Assembly: GCF_954871325.1 (NCBI RefSeq)
Contig: NC_088777.1
Span: 13,617,366-13,681,365 of the forward strand
DNA length: 64,000 nt
Direction: 5' to 3'
Source of the DNA: Gordionus sp. m RMFG-2023
Lineage: Eukaryota > Nematomorpha > Gordioida > Chordodea > Parachordodidae
Shown piece by piece: positions 1 through 11,850 of this stretch; positions within the stretch are counted from its first letter, which is position 1, and each line of letters starts with the position of its first letter. Made by a program: the position numbers and the translations under genes. The notes below the pieces were generated by a model. That model was not told the origin of the DNA. It saw nothing but the letters and a program-made list of their open reading frames with translations, and ran no database searches.

Positions 1-260
1 CCCTCTTTTAATTTTATAGGAACTAATTCTATTTCACTCTAATCTTTCGAAAAGAAATAAATATAAATTAGTTGTTGTTCATTTTTAAAAGAGAATTTAA
101 GAAAAGGTTTCAAAAGGAATATATTAGTTTTCTATTTCATAATTTTATTGTGGTTTTATAATTATAATATTAATACTTCTTTGGGGATTTGATTTTATAA
201 GCAAAATCACCGTTTATAATATTCTATGAATATGTATTTTATATATGCTTTGAAATACAG

Positions 261-3200
261 TTGGCACAAATTATGAACCGTGAAATTCCTCATTTCCATC
301 TTAGATTGGTTCAGAAAGAAGGGTCTACCAAGGTGTTTATTCAATGCAATTTTGTGCGAACCTTTGCAGGTATATTATATTTTTTTCCATTTTCTATCGT
401 TTTTCATTTCCATTATATCCATTTTTTACCGGCACAAGGATGAATCTAATTAATTATCCTGCCGGTCTTATATAAATTTTTATTAAAAAATATAAAGTTT
501 GTATTTGTAGAAAAAATGAATGATAAAGGTAATAGACTCATGGTTTTCTGAATATTTCGAAAAAATATTTCTATTGATGAAAAATCTATAATATATAAAA
601 GGTCTTATTACAATCCTATCATATATTACAACCCATCAAATTTAATATTTATCAATATCACAACCCAATATTTTATATTTATCAAACCCCAATATTTCAT
701 ATTAATCAAAACCCATTATTTCATATTTATCATGTTTAAATTATATTTATTTATTTATACATCGATATCCATCTCAAGAAATATTTCAACTCAAAATTTC
801 ATATCAATATGATCCAATTTAAATTATCTTTATTTTCTTTATATACCCATATCATATGTTTAAAAGTTAAACAAAGAAAATTAAAAATTTTTCTATTTCT
901 TCTAGAAAAAATATTTTGAAAAATGTCCAATGTCAATTACAAATCGACAGATACAACAGGTCTTTAATTTATTTGCACAATTATCGATAAGATAATTTTA
1001 ATACTTAATTAACGCGTTAATGTTATACAGGACAAAATTTCTTCTCTTATAAATAATATAATTAAACACCAAATTCTATCACGTAATACAAATAAACACA
1101 ATATAATAATTCATGTATAATCATATAGGCGGTTTAATTTATTGGGGAGAATCTTTTAAATAAGTCACCAGAATAATTACTATCTTTTTATAAATTTCCA
1201 GCTTTTTTTCTAAAAATAAAAGATATATGAGATATTATACCACCTAACATTTTATATCGTTTTAATTAGTTTTTACAATTAAGCTTACTTATAAAATTAT
1301 TCCTTTAAATTTATTATTTTATTTCTTTGCATAGCCCAAAATATCGACACATTAGCGGTAGACGAATTTTGCGCCAAAATAGTTGAAAAGATAGAGATAA
1401 TGACGGCAACTCATCGAAAACGACATCTCGAACTGGCACAAAACTTGTCCAATTACCCCAACCTCAAATTAGTCGACTTGCCATATTGGGCAGGCTTAGG
1501 GGCCGTTCAGTTTAAAAATTTTTTTGTAGATTATTTCAATATAATAAGAGCCAGAGTGAATTTAATTATAGCCGATGATTTAGGCTGTTTTTATTCAATA
1601 TAATTGCAATTTTGTTTGTATCAGCTCTCAAAATGATGAGTATGAAAATACAAATGATTCGCTGCTTATATTTTACTATTCAACCAAGAAATAATGTTTT
1701 AGATGTTAAATTTTATGTAATAGAATTTAAAAATAATGTAAATATAAAAGACAATTGTTCATTTCCATTTTCGGCTGAAATTTAGCGAAAAGAAAGGCCG
1801 AGATTTTTAATAATTTTTAAGGTCATTTCCAAACAAGACGTTTTTTTCAAAATAATTACCTAAGCTCGTTCGTATTTTGAAAAATTTACACAATAGAAGT
1901 TGCGTAAATAATTTAGTTTTATTGATATAAATTGGAAATAATATATTGATCATTTATTGTCTTAATGGTTCTATCTCTGCTTTTACCGTTTAAGGGTAAG
2001 GGGTTTGTTTTCGCGTTTTATGATAATTTTCTATTGCATTATTATCATATAATCATTTGTTTAACCCATTAATGGTCAAGATTTTTCTAGTGGATAAAAA
2101 TGCTCAATTTTTTCAAATTATATTGATTAATGCTCAAATATGATATTCTAAAAAAATCAGCCAAAAAAAATAATCCTAAATAGAAAATCTAGCCTGGTGC
2201 ATATATGCACCGTTAACCATTAAGAGGTTAAAAAAGATAAAAATTATATAAAATACTATAAGATCAAAAAAACAACAAATATCTTTATTCTTTTTTTGTA
2301 ATTTATAATAAAAACGAGAAAATGTTTATATATTATGAAAATCCTTGAAACATTTAATATGGAGTGCGATTTGACATGTTTGGCACATATATCTTGAGTG
2401 CGTATGGCAATATCTGCATCTTCGTCTTTTTCCATCTATAATTTTGGGATAAATAATGTCCAGATGAATCAATAGGGTTTTCACCCTGTAATGCAAACTG
2501 GCTGGCGTGACCTGTACTTGAATTTTTTTCAATTTTTACTGGCGTTCGAAGGAGGTAGTTAGTAACTTCTCGTCTAAATGCAAGCAAACTCTTCTTGTCA
2601 TCTCGATTCACGAATTTCCAGATTTTCCATGAATTTACCAAAGCTACATCAATAAAATTGATGAATATTGGCCACCACCATTTTTTTCCTCTTATTTTTA
2701 TTCTATATGTAGATATTAGATTATCACATAGATCAACTCCACCCATGTGTTTGTTATAAGCAGTTACCATATTTGGCTGAGGAATTTTTATTTTAGAAGA
2801 TATTTTCTTAGAATACCTTGAAACATTAGAAAGCAAAGAGATAGTGTGGCATGTCGATGCAACGGTCACCACCGAATTATCATTCCAACGAACTACAAAT
2901 ATTTCGTTTAATTTTTCAAACCTATAATCATAATATCCTCTTTCTTTTTTTGCTACAACCTTTATAGATTCAACTGGGCAATGCTCTATTCTATTGTCCC
3001 TCACACAGTTCCAGTTGCAAAATATCCCATTTGTTTTAAGTATGACAAGAGTTTAAATGATGTAAAGAAATTATCAAAATATATTTTATGATAATTTGGT
3101 TTTTGCAATGCCTTTAATAATTTTATGATTACATTTCCACCTAATCCATATTCATATTTATTTTCGCTTTTTCCTTGATATATATCAAATGAGAATACGT

Positions 3201-6200
3201 AACCGTCGGAAGAGGCCAATATCCAAGACTTGTATCCGAATCTAATTGGTTTTCCTTTTATGAACATTTTGCAAGAATGTCTTCCTCGATATGGTATCAT
3301 CTGTTCATCTATTGATAAATGATGTTTAAAAATTCCGAATTGCTGAAATTTATTATTCAATATATTAATGTAAGGCCTAACTTTATAAAATCTATCATGT
3401 ATATCTATTTTAGTATTGTCTGCCAAATGGATATTATATTTCAAATTTCGAAATTGTAATTGGGTCATTGTATCCCGGATTATTGGAATAGAAATATCGC
3501 TGTCATTAGACCAGTACATTCTTTCTTGTGGGAGAGAATGATATCCAGTAAATAATAGAATAATTCCAATAAATCTCTGAATATCTTGGATGGTTATGCA
3601 TATGTTAGGTCTATTCATTTGTTTAGCATAAATATTACTTTGTTCTACAATTAGGGAATATAAGTCTTAGTCGAAAATTAAACAAAATATATCTGATGGA
3701 CTTTTACCATGTAAATCATTTTCAAGTTTTATTACATCTTCCTTTTCTCCATTGAAAGGGCTTGAAGAATATATTGCATCCGTTTTTCTCCATTTTAAAT
3801 TGTGAGAAATTCGAGAATAGCTTCTTGTAGAATATGGTTCTGGAAGGTCGTCATCAACTGAATTATGAATCTCCAATTCTCCAGCTGTATCTGAAGGCAA
3901 AACTCCGACATTTGTTAAGTCATTTTCATCGAAATCTTCTTCATCACTAACTGCAGAGGGGTTTGGCGGAATTATAATCATATCTCTTTCTTCAATTGGT
4001 TCCTCTTCAAAAAGTTGAGCAAGCGCTTGTTCAATTGTTAGAAAACGTTTCATTAAAAAAATTTATTAAAAATTAAATATCTAGACAAATTATTTTCGTA
4101 GAATCTTGATTTTTTTATTAATTAGTCATCTATTATTTTGATTGAATTGACAAAACAGGTGCATAATATTTTATATAAATAAAATAAAATCTTCAGAAAG
4201 GAAGAGGCTAAAAATAATTTTAAACTTTTGAATATTTATGAACCTAATAATTTCATATAATTTGATCGGGATAAAAAATTATAATAGGAACAATATATTA
4301 TTCGATTTAATCTCAGGTGAAAAAAATTTTTTTAAATTATTTTCAAAAGGTCTTTTTTGGGTATAAAATTTTTTTTAAAAATTCTTAAGGGGCTCGAGCC
4401 ACCCACCCCTCCCCTTCCCACCCTTAGTGACGGTAGTGGTTTTAAGTATAATATAAAAAATTATAATTCATTATGTTAAATTTCATTTGTTTGAATTTTT
4501 TTAAATAATATATACTGCTAGATGGTTAACGGTGCATATATGCACCAGTCAACTTTATGTGGTTACCTACTAAAATATTAATTATTTAAAAATTCAAAAA
4601 TGATTGATAAATATTGATATATCTATAAAGAATATATACACACTAGTTTTCATCGAAATAATTTTATAATATGCTCGTGGAGATCACTTAGAAAATTTTG
4701 CATTTTAGACCTCATAAATTCGCAAAGTTTGAGGGTTTCTTAGGGGCATAAAAAAATATTTTTTTCATATTTTTCTTTTCCAGTTTTAAGGTACAATGTC
4801 TGAACTATATAAAAATCTTTTTTATTATTTTAAAAAAAAAAACTACTATGTTAAAATAAGGTATATAGGAGGTGGTGCATATATGCACCGTTAACCAGTA
4901 ACGGGTTAATAAAACTAAGCAAGTGAATATAAGTTACTTATTTTCGGTTTGCAAATGACTGCTAAAATTTAAAAACTAAGTCATTCGTAAATGTAATCAC
5001 TTCTCAATTATGCAAGGCATTAAGAAATTCATCCTAAAGAAAGTAGGAAATGAAGAGAAAAAAATTAAATTGGTGGAAAGATATGATAACTTATTTATAA
5101 TTTCTTACTACCAAATCCTGATTTATCTATAGAAATTTAAATTTTTAGTTACGTCCCGAATATTTGGTTAGGCGGCAAAAGCCAGAATCTGCCAAAATTA
5201 ATGGCGCAAGCTCTTAATAAATTGAACGAAGAATTAGTGAGCCAACTCAATATGAGGGATTCAGCGTTCGCGATAAGTTATTTTTTACGTTTTTATTATC
5301 TCTTTTCTATTTATTTCTCTTTATATTTTTGGTATTTTCCCTTTCTATTTTTTTATATATTAAATTGATAATATTTTTATCATCCATCCTTAGTAATTAA
5401 TATTTTTTGAATTTTAAGACCTGAATCATTTTAGAATTCTGTATTTAATACAAATATATAAAGGTAAAATGGAAAATGGCATGTCTTGCGTGGGGTTTGG
5501 AATGATAACCAAGGAAACCAACATACAAGAACTTGTTAAATTAGTAGCAGAGTTGGGAGCCAAAGTTGAAGAGGATATTAAAGTTAAAATTTTTTTAGAA
5601 AATATAGGGAATGGGTTAGATAAAGAATGCGAGAACGAGAAAAAATTAAAATTAAATTTTATTATATCAATAAAGTTACCCGAAAAATTATCCGATATTA
5701 TAACTGGGAGCATCAAAGCCGTAATTCACGATCTGGAGAAAGAAAACGAACAAAAATTTTATCAAGAGGTAAAACAATTTTATACATTGTAATTAAAATG
5801 GAACACATTATTCGTAAACTATTTGTTTTAGGAACCAATAAAGTCATTTATTTTTCATTTTTAGGGTGTTTTAAGACACGTGCCAGGGTTAGGTTCCTTG
5901 ATGAACTGGTGGAGTCCTTGCAAACCTCTTGCTATCAAAGGAAAATCTTTTGATCTAGATTCAGGTTTTGTTTCTTCTTTTTTAATATATTATTTTTAAA
6001 AAATGTTCATATCTAAAAAATAACATATACTATATATATAGAATATATAAATAGGAAACTATTTGAATTAAATTAGTATAAAATGCAGGTAATGACAAAT
6101 TTCGATAGATGTTCTATGCCGTGTGATAACTCTCTTTGGGATAACCTTTGACTAAATAAATTTTGTCCTATTCTATTTGAATATTTTAAGGCTTAAGATC

Positions 6201-6948
6201 CAAATGAACCAAAGGTGTCTGAAAATACCAGAAGAAACAATAAATTGTTTAGATGGTTGCAATTTAATATCAACCAAACAAGAGTTAGAAAAAATGTTTA
6301 TCGTTTATTGGTTTTTAAATTTTCTGCTCTTATGATGGATTTGGTAGAAAAGAATCTGGTAAAATTGTTTTCTTTCTTTTATTACAATCCTTTTTTTTCA
6401 GTTGTTTGCCTTTGCAGCGTTCGGATTTTACCTCTCCAATTTCAAACGATTTTTTAAAAAATATTTTTAGGCTCGGCAGATATTTGTAAATTTTATTAAA
6501 TAATTGTCGCAGTATTTTATAAATTATGAATCTTTCAAAAAAATTAAAAATATGGAAGTCGGCCCGGACTGAATCGGCCATGTGAAAATTTTTATGGGGC
6601 TTTTCGGACCGGCTTAAAAAATATCTTGTACAGATTGTCCGGTGCGGCCCAAAGTCCTTTTTCCCCTGCCTGGCCCTCAGGCTAGGATGCCCCAATTTTT
6701 GAATTTAAGGGATAATTTATGATTGATTGATATTAGAGAAGATTTTCAAATTTTTTTTTCCTCCCCTATTTTTAAACTAGCCATTTTTTTTGCCGTTAAT
6801 TAAAATGATTTTTTTTTTAATTAAAGGCAAAATAGAGGATTCAGAAAAGAGGGCTTATCTATCCAACATGCATTCACTTCACTTGTCTACACATCCAATA
6901 GCAGCTAATCAACAATCAACTGATCTAAATGAAAAAAACGAAAGATGA
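261..6948 (+). CDS. PDXDC1: PDXDC1 homologue, C-terminal exons (5' part lies left of the window)
   Basis: This gene encodes the C-terminal part of a pyridoxal-dependent decarboxylase domain-containing protein 1 (PDXDC1), a PLP-fold group II decarboxylase-like protein; its PLP lysine would lie upstream of the window. Supported exons are 261-369, 1335-1525, 5186-5276, 5464-5582, 5676-5768, 5865-5964 and a last exon 6827-6948 ending in TGA. Exon phases agree at each junction (1, 0, 1, 0, 0, 1). Matches recalled from human PDXDC1 include LKLVDLPYWAGLGAVQF (human LLYVDDPNWSGIGVVRY), MSCVGFGM..NIQELVKLVAEL and GVLRHVPGLGSLMNWWSP (human GVLRQIPVVGSVLNWFSP). A further exon between 5964 and 6827 (near 6198-6302) is possible, but direct joining of 5964 to 6827 also keeps frame. 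The acceptors before 5464 and 5676 are weak (ATAAAG). The open frame also continues through 5583-5675, so that stretch may be exon. Identity is well supported; the C-terminus is less certain. Confidence 0.85.
370..1334 (+). other. PDXDC1 intron, nothing recognised
   Basis: AT-rich intron between a GTATATT donor and a CATAG acceptor. It has short imperfect tandem segments around 640-720 built on AACCCAATATTTCATATT, and no coding or element signature. Bases 1-260 are likewise intron from an exon outside the window. Confidence 0.6.
2196..2211. repeat. piggyBac subterminal palindrome, left copy
   Basis: GGTGCATATATGCACC is a perfect palindrome followed by GTTAACC. Identical copies stand at 4531-4546 and 4874-4889. 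They are probable transposase-binding repeats. Confidence 0.8.
2326..4053 (-). pseudogene. piggyBac transposase (DDE_Tnp_1_7), broken
   Basis: Read on the minus strand, an acidic N-terminal segment (start 4053, MKRFLTIEQALAQLFEEE) leads into the catalytic core. The core shows the family aspartates in LSIDEQMIPYRGR, KIYFDNFFTS and NKHMGGVDLCD, followed by a C-terminal cysteine-rich zinc-binding end (CRYCHTHSRYMCQTC). This length and order match a normal piggyBac transposase of about 570 residues. The reading frame is broken by an in-frame TAA at 3667-3669, a frameshift near 3003 just after GYFATGTV, and another near 2455 before the cysteine cluster. It is therefore inactive although all domains are still recognisable, which suggests moderate age. 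Confidence 0.93.
4531..4546. repeat. piggyBac subterminal palindrome, internal right copy
   Basis: Same 16-bp palindrome, here preceded by GGTTAAC, so its flank is in inverted orientation relative to the left copy. Confidence 0.8.
4874..4889. repeat. piggyBac subterminal palindrome, terminal right copy
   Basis: Same palindrome 16 bp inside the right end, followed by GTTAACCA, the flank seen at the left copy. Confidence 0.8.
6540..6705. repeat. GC-motif repeat fragment (hAT-MITE-like)
   Basis: GC-rich blocks (GGCCCGGACT, CGGACCGGC, GTGCGGCCC) separated by A/T runs, resembling the interspersed family with intact copies at 51639-51966 and 54941-55328. No ends or target duplication could be defined. 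It lies in the last PDXDC1 intron. Confidence 0.45.
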
Positions 6949-6954
6949 AATAAA
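6827..6954 (+). CDS. PDXDC1: Probable last coding exon of PDXDC1 with poly(A) signal
   Basis: After an ATTAAAG acceptor the frame reads about 39 residues, including KIEDSEKRAYLSNMHSLHL, to TGA at 6946-6948. An AATAAA at 6949-6954 follows the stop directly and would serve as the polyadenylation signal. The tail region of PDXDC1 is poorly conserved, so the assignment rests on phase, openness, and the stop plus poly(A) signal rather than on homology. Confidence 0.55.
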
Positions 6955-8170
6955 AGTTATCTAGAAAATTAGGAACGCTACAAAGAAGGATAATGCTAAA
7001 ATTATACTTGATTAATGGGGTTTTTTTGAAAAAGTAAATCTTAACCTAGATTTTGGTCAAGTAAAAGTTTAAAATCTGTAAAAAAAAAAATTCTATAATA
7101 TTAAGTACACTCATTATTAATTATTATATATAAAAAATATATATGAACAGCTTGTAAATTATATTTTTGATTGTTTTTTTAAGCAAGACTTTGAAACTAT
7201 TGTCTAGTTTGATCATTTTTGCCAATTTGCATTTCTATGATTTTTTTTATCCTAATTTTTTTTAAAAAGATAAAAATCATGATTAAATATTGAAAATTAC
7301 TTATGAATGAATGAATTATTAATTTGTAATATTTATAATATTTATTTTAAAAAATTTCCTCCTAAAATTAGATAATACTTAATGATGTTTATTATATTAA
7401 TTTTATATGTTTTTAGATAATTTATACATATTATTACAATAAATAAAAAAGGGCCTATAATGATATCATTGATATAGTTGTGTAATGACTAAATGTCTAT
7501 TAATTTGACTCGATCTACAGGCCCGTGCCAGAGGAAATCCGTTAATAATAAGGAGTTTTAATTTATATTAGTTTCTTTCAAATTTGAGCGGCTATACTTT
7601 TAAGAAAACCGATCTGTTAGATTTTTAGCCGGCTAAAAATTGGCTGGCTCATTGATAAATATTTATTACGATTGTCTATAAATAATTTTTAACTATTTGC
7701 TTCAAACATATGATATCATTATTTGGTCAAAGTAATAGTTAACTCAAGTTGATTATTCCTTAAATATTATAAAGTAGACCCTCAACTGCCTAAAATTGAC
7801 AACTAAATTTTAATATAAAAGAAGACTAAAATTAAGTCCACATTAGTTGGGTTAGGTTTATTATCCTAATAATGCTTTGTGATCCTTAAACCAAATGGGT
7901 AGAGTTAGGCATATCCTCAAAAACACGAAGATATCGATTCATTACTTTGTAAAAAAGAAGGGATGGAATCAATTCTTTTCTTTGTAAAAAAGGAAGGGAT
8001 ATTAGTTATAGATATTAGTATCCTATTAAAAATATAAAAAGGTTATAAGATACTTTTATCTTTTACTAAATGAGTGTATCTTAAATACAAGTTTCTTTTT
8101 ATAAAATTTTCATTACCTATTAATTAAAATATTTAAAGTATAAAATACCATTTTATATAATTTATTTTAT
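6955..8170. other. Intergenic spacer, nothing recognised
   Basis: Very AT-rich sequence with homopolymer runs and no open frame that looks coding. A short GATCTACAGGCCCGTGCC at 7512-7530 may be a scrap of the GC-motif repeat. Confidence 0.5.
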
Positions 8171-10092
8171 AAATCGATCACGATTCGGCCTACCCCTTTT
8201 AATTGTTAAAAATTTCTAGAATTATTTAGATAGGTAAAAGAATGAGAAAGCCGTTTATTTTAGCTCGCTAGCACACCTGGTTCTCGAGATATAGGGTCTC
8301 AAAGGTACAAAAAAGAGCCACTTTTGAATCTGTAAAATTTTTAAAATGCTTATATCTCAAAAACTATTTATAGTAAAAAAATTATAATATATCATTTTGT
8401 AGGTAAAGAAATTCTCTAATGGGCTAACAAAGAATAATAAATATTGGCGCCATTATAGGCTTTTAACAACCGGTTTACCTAAATTGCTTTACCTGTATTT
8501 TTAAGCAAAATAGTGAGTTTGTTTTTGAATTTTTTTATTGCTTTTTATTTAGACACCTTTGCTAAATATATATACAATATTAAAACCTTGGCGACGCTAT
8601 CAACTCCAAAAATTGATAAAAATAATAAATGGCGCTTTATGAAATTACGGATTATGGTTAAAATTTTGCTGCTAACTTATCAATAACCAGCTATTTTCAC
8701 TTTTTATACTAAAAATGTTGATTTTCTATTAAATATACTAATTAACTGAGGAGTAGAGTAGGCAATGCCCATTAGACACTTAATAATGTAACAAATTTCC
8801 AATAATAAATATTTTTCATATATTTTTTTTAATTTTTAAGGTATCTATACAATTTCATCGAATTTTTCATCATTTGATAAAGATAATGGTATAATTTTAG
8901 TCGTTAAAACTTTTTTTTACTCTAGATATTTTTTTCTTCGAATATTTCTTTTCACATAAGCGTTTTCTTTTAATGAGAAATTCCCCATTTGATTGTAGGG
9001 ATATATTAATGTTATCAATAGCCTCTTGATTAATTGTATGAAGGGGAGAATCAATATCTACATTGTCATAATGTTTGCTAATTTTTGTCACCATGAAGAG
9101 CATATTAACATATCTAAATTAATGGTAAATTTTTTTCGGTCATCCAGGGTAGAATCTTTCGATAATAAGCATGTCTCTGTAGATTAAATGGGTTGCAACA
9201 TTTTAATATTTGGTACGTCCATCTGTGATATATAATAAAATTATAATTAATCTACACCTAGAGTACATGTTTTTGCACTCTCCAAATCCAGATTGTTATT
9301 GTAGACAGACAATAAAATTAATCTGAACGGACAGGTTAAAATTATTTTGCAGAAAGAGAGATCGTTTTAAACAATTTATTTTGTAAAATATAATCGAATA
9401 TATGCCTAATAAAATATTCGTTTTTACTGCAGCTGTTATATATTATCGAGCTATCATTCGCTCGCTATAGTAGCAAAGTAGAGATCTAAAAAATGTAAAA
9501 CATTTTAAGGTAGTTGGGGGGGGGGGAGGGCAGAACTGGAAAATTTTATCACAATTCTTATAAACATATCAATATTTTCATATGCCTTAAGAATAATATT
9601 TTTCAACCATTAGCTCCATCTACTTTTTTCTTCAATTTTTGGTAAAAATGTATATTTCAGAAAAGTCGATAGCGTCGCCAAGGTTTTGACATTGTATATA
9701 CATTTATAAAAGGTGCCTAAATCAAAACAAAAAAAATTCGAAAACAAACTCACTATTTTGCTTAAAAATACAGGTAAAGCAATTTAGGTAAACCGGATGT
9801 TAAAAGCCTATAATGGCGCCAACATTTATTATTCTTTGTTAGCCCATTAGATAATTTCTTTACCTACAAAAGATATATTATAATTTTTTTTACTATAAAT
9901 AGTTTTTGAGATATAAGCATTTTAAAAATTTTACAGATTCCAAAGTGGCTATTTTTTGTACCTTTGAGCCCCTATATCTCGAGAACCAGGTGTGCTAGCG
10001 AGCTAAAATAAATGGCTTTATCATTCTTTTACCTATCTAAATAATTCCAGAAAAAGGGGTCGGCCGAAAAAGTGCCTTTTTTGATCGATTTG
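8171..10092. mobile_element. Long terminal-inverted-repeat element, about 1.9 kb
   Basis: The left segment 8171 to about 8612 and the right segment about 9664-10092 are reverse complements with scattered differences. Shared landmarks are AAATCGATCA at the tips, CTCGAGATATAGGG, TGTGCTAGCGAGCTAAAATA, TAGGTAAACCGG and CTTGGCGACGCTATC at the inner edge. The roughly 1-kb centre has a short minus-strand open frame and a poly(G) tract at 9516. This is the architecture of a non-autonomous DNA transposon or foldback element with arms of about 440 bp. No clear target duplication was found, so the superfamily is unassigned. Confidence 0.75.
8897..9103 (-). CDS. Short basic open frame inside the long-TIR element, function unknown
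   Basis: A 68-codon frame beginning MLFMVTKISKHYDNVD and ending in a lysine/arginine-rich tail (KRLCEKKYSKKKISRVKK). Upstream on the same strand another frame (about 9105-9200, including SKDSTLDDRKKFTINLDML) also looks coding and would join through a one-base shift. This may be the remnant of a larger protein carried by the element. No family is recognised; it may be non-functional. Confidence 0.25.
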   Translation of the reverse strand: MLFMVTKISKHYDNVDIDSPLHTINQEAIDNINISLQSNGEFLIKRKRLCEKKYSKKKISRVKKSFND

Positions 10093-10099
10093 ACATGGA

Positions 10100-10840
10100 A
10101 TGAATGGCCCATAGGTATTTTGTGGAAAAAATATTAATTTGAAATTTTTATATAAAAATAGTAATAAAGCTTATTTTATAAAAAGAATGAATAATTATCA
10201 TATTTAATGATGAGGTAATTATATAATGAACCATTTTAGTACTAATTTTAGTCTATTCATAACAAAATAGGTTGAAATATTATTCAATAAAGAGTATTTT
10301 GAAATTTATTATAAGTATATTTTTTTAAAAATATGGGATCTTTATTTATTAATTTAAAATAACATAAAAACCAGATGAAAAAAAATGAATTTAATAAATA
10401 GAAGGGTCATTGAGATCCGAGGGAACTATAAATTTTTATGTTTTAATCAATTTTTCAAATAATTTATAATGTCTTTGCTTTGTCGGAGCATTTAACATTA
10501 TGCCAAAACTAAATAACTTTACAAATGGTGCTGATATACTCGGCCAGAGGGATAGGTGGAATCAGGCTAATATTTTTTAGTGATCAAAAAAATATAGAGA
10601 ATGTCAGCTCATACCTGCTACTGCAAGTAATAACAGAATTTAATAATCTCATAGTCAACATAGGTTACCATATGATTTAATCCCTCTAGTCTCTGGTGTT
10701 AATAGCACTTCAAAAATCATATCGGGGCATTCGGTTTATCTCTATAGGTATTTTATTCAGAATCTGAAATAATTTGCAAATGAATAAAATATTTCTTATC
10801 TGATATTTTACCACCCAATCAATAATGATTTGGGATTAAA
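10100..10840. other. Intergenic spacer, nothing firm
   Basis: AT-rich. Some sequence from about 10480 onward may be the decayed upstream part of the reverse transcriptase fragment that follows, but no motif can be read. Confidence 0.4.
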
Positions 10841-11112
10841 AGTGAATACGAAACCGCAGGTCATGCAGTTAGAATCACTGAAGAATCTACCTTTAGATAA
10901 TTTATATATCAAGCTTGATATAGCAAATCCTTTCAACTCATTAAACCGCAACTAATCCAGAATTTTTAAAAAATATCCATTATTCTATAATTACATACAA
11001 TCTAGCTATGGAACACTTAATACGTTACCGAAAACGAACAATTATCTCAGGGCAAAGACCATTGGCGTACGCAGAGGGGGGGGCACAGCAGGGTTATCCT
11101 TTAGGTTCACCC
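10841..11112 (+). pseudogene. Non-LTR reverse transcriptase fragment, decayed
   Basis: The plus strand reads LYIKLDIANPFNSLNRN, the RT catalytic block A of a LINE-type polymerase (family form KLDISNAFNSLNR), with KKYPLFYNYIQSSYGTLNT after a stop. AQQGYPLGSP follows in a shifted frame, corresponding to the GVQQGDPLGP block. Between these blocks lies GGCGTACGCAG followed by a run of G, which looks like inserted or expanded sequence. Stops and at least one frameshift make it a relic. The LINE clade is not resolved. Confidence 0.6.
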
Positions 11113-11850
11113 GTTTAACAATAAGTAGTAATTAAGGATATTAGATTAATTGTTCCCTTAAAAAGCAATTAATCATTGTATGCTTCTCATAGGTGCTTGT
11201 TGAATCGCTTTCACCTTATCCTCAGATGGATATATTCCATTTTTGTCTAATAAAGCTAGACTAAGAACTTGACAGATTCATTCTTATATTTAATTTTTTC
11301 TGATTTTACTTTTACTCTAGCCTCCTCTAAAATCTAAAAAACTCAATTAACTTTTTCTTGATAATCTTTATCTTGACGCTTGTAAATATCACGATCAAAT
11401 ACACTCCTCCCATACTTATATCTTTTAATAACTTATCCATTAACCTTTGAAAAATTAACGGATCAAATGGCAACCTTTTATATTTAAAAAACCCATGATT
11501 GGGATATCACTAACTATTTATGTGAATCATTGTCAACGCTTAATTGCAAATATGCATCACGTAAATCCACACTCGTAAAGTTTCATTCCTGAATTTTGGT
11601 TATAATGTCATCAAAAGTTGACTTAATATAAGGGTATTTTGACAAAAATAGGTTTAATGTGATCAAAAATTTCTACAAATTCTGATTTCGTCAATACCAT
11701 TACAGCTCCTGTTGAATTTTGATCGTACTAGGATCCATTTTTTTCAAAGATGACAAAAGGCTTTTTAATAGTATTATTTAAAACATTGTTTATATGATTA
11801 AAGAATTCATGACTATATTATCATTATCATAAATTTCTGTAAGGAAGAGG
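11110..11850 (-). mobile_element. Ty3/gypsy LTR retrotransposon fossil, Pol fragment
   Basis: On the minus strand, reverse transcriptase motifs of the Ty3/gypsy type are recognisable: a block like DAYLQLSVDNDSHK (about 11500-11560) and, downstream, LDKNGIYPSEDKVKAIQQAP (about 11185-11245). These correspond to the RT and the RT/RNase H junction. The piece is broken in many places and no LTRs were identified, so it is an old fragment. Sequence up to about 12700 may belong to it but cannot be shown to. Confidence 0.7.

Larger units (their letters stand above)
2065..4905 (-). mobile_element. piggyBac transposon, decayed, with TTAA target duplication
   Basis: The element starts CCC and ends GGG and is flanked by TTAA at 2061-2064 and 4906-4909, the hallmark of piggyBac insertion. 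The ends are imperfect inverted repeats (TTAACCCATTAATGGTCAAG against TTAACCCGTTACTGGTTAAC read inward from the right). A perfect 16-bp palindrome GGTGCATATATGCACC occurs inside both ends, at 2196-2211, 4531-4546 and 4874-4889, each next to GTTAAC. The transposase lies on the minus strand between them. The element sits in the intron between PDXDC1 exons at 1525 and 5186, on the opposite strand to the gene. The segment 4385-4435 carries a GGGGCTCGAGCC..TTAGTGACGG motif shared with the repeat near 20.9 kb, perhaps a nested insertion. Confidence 0.92.

Noticed and set aside
6330-6695. 121-codon minus open frame rich in Arg and Lys
   Set aside because: It is produced by the GC-motif repeat and has no family similarity.
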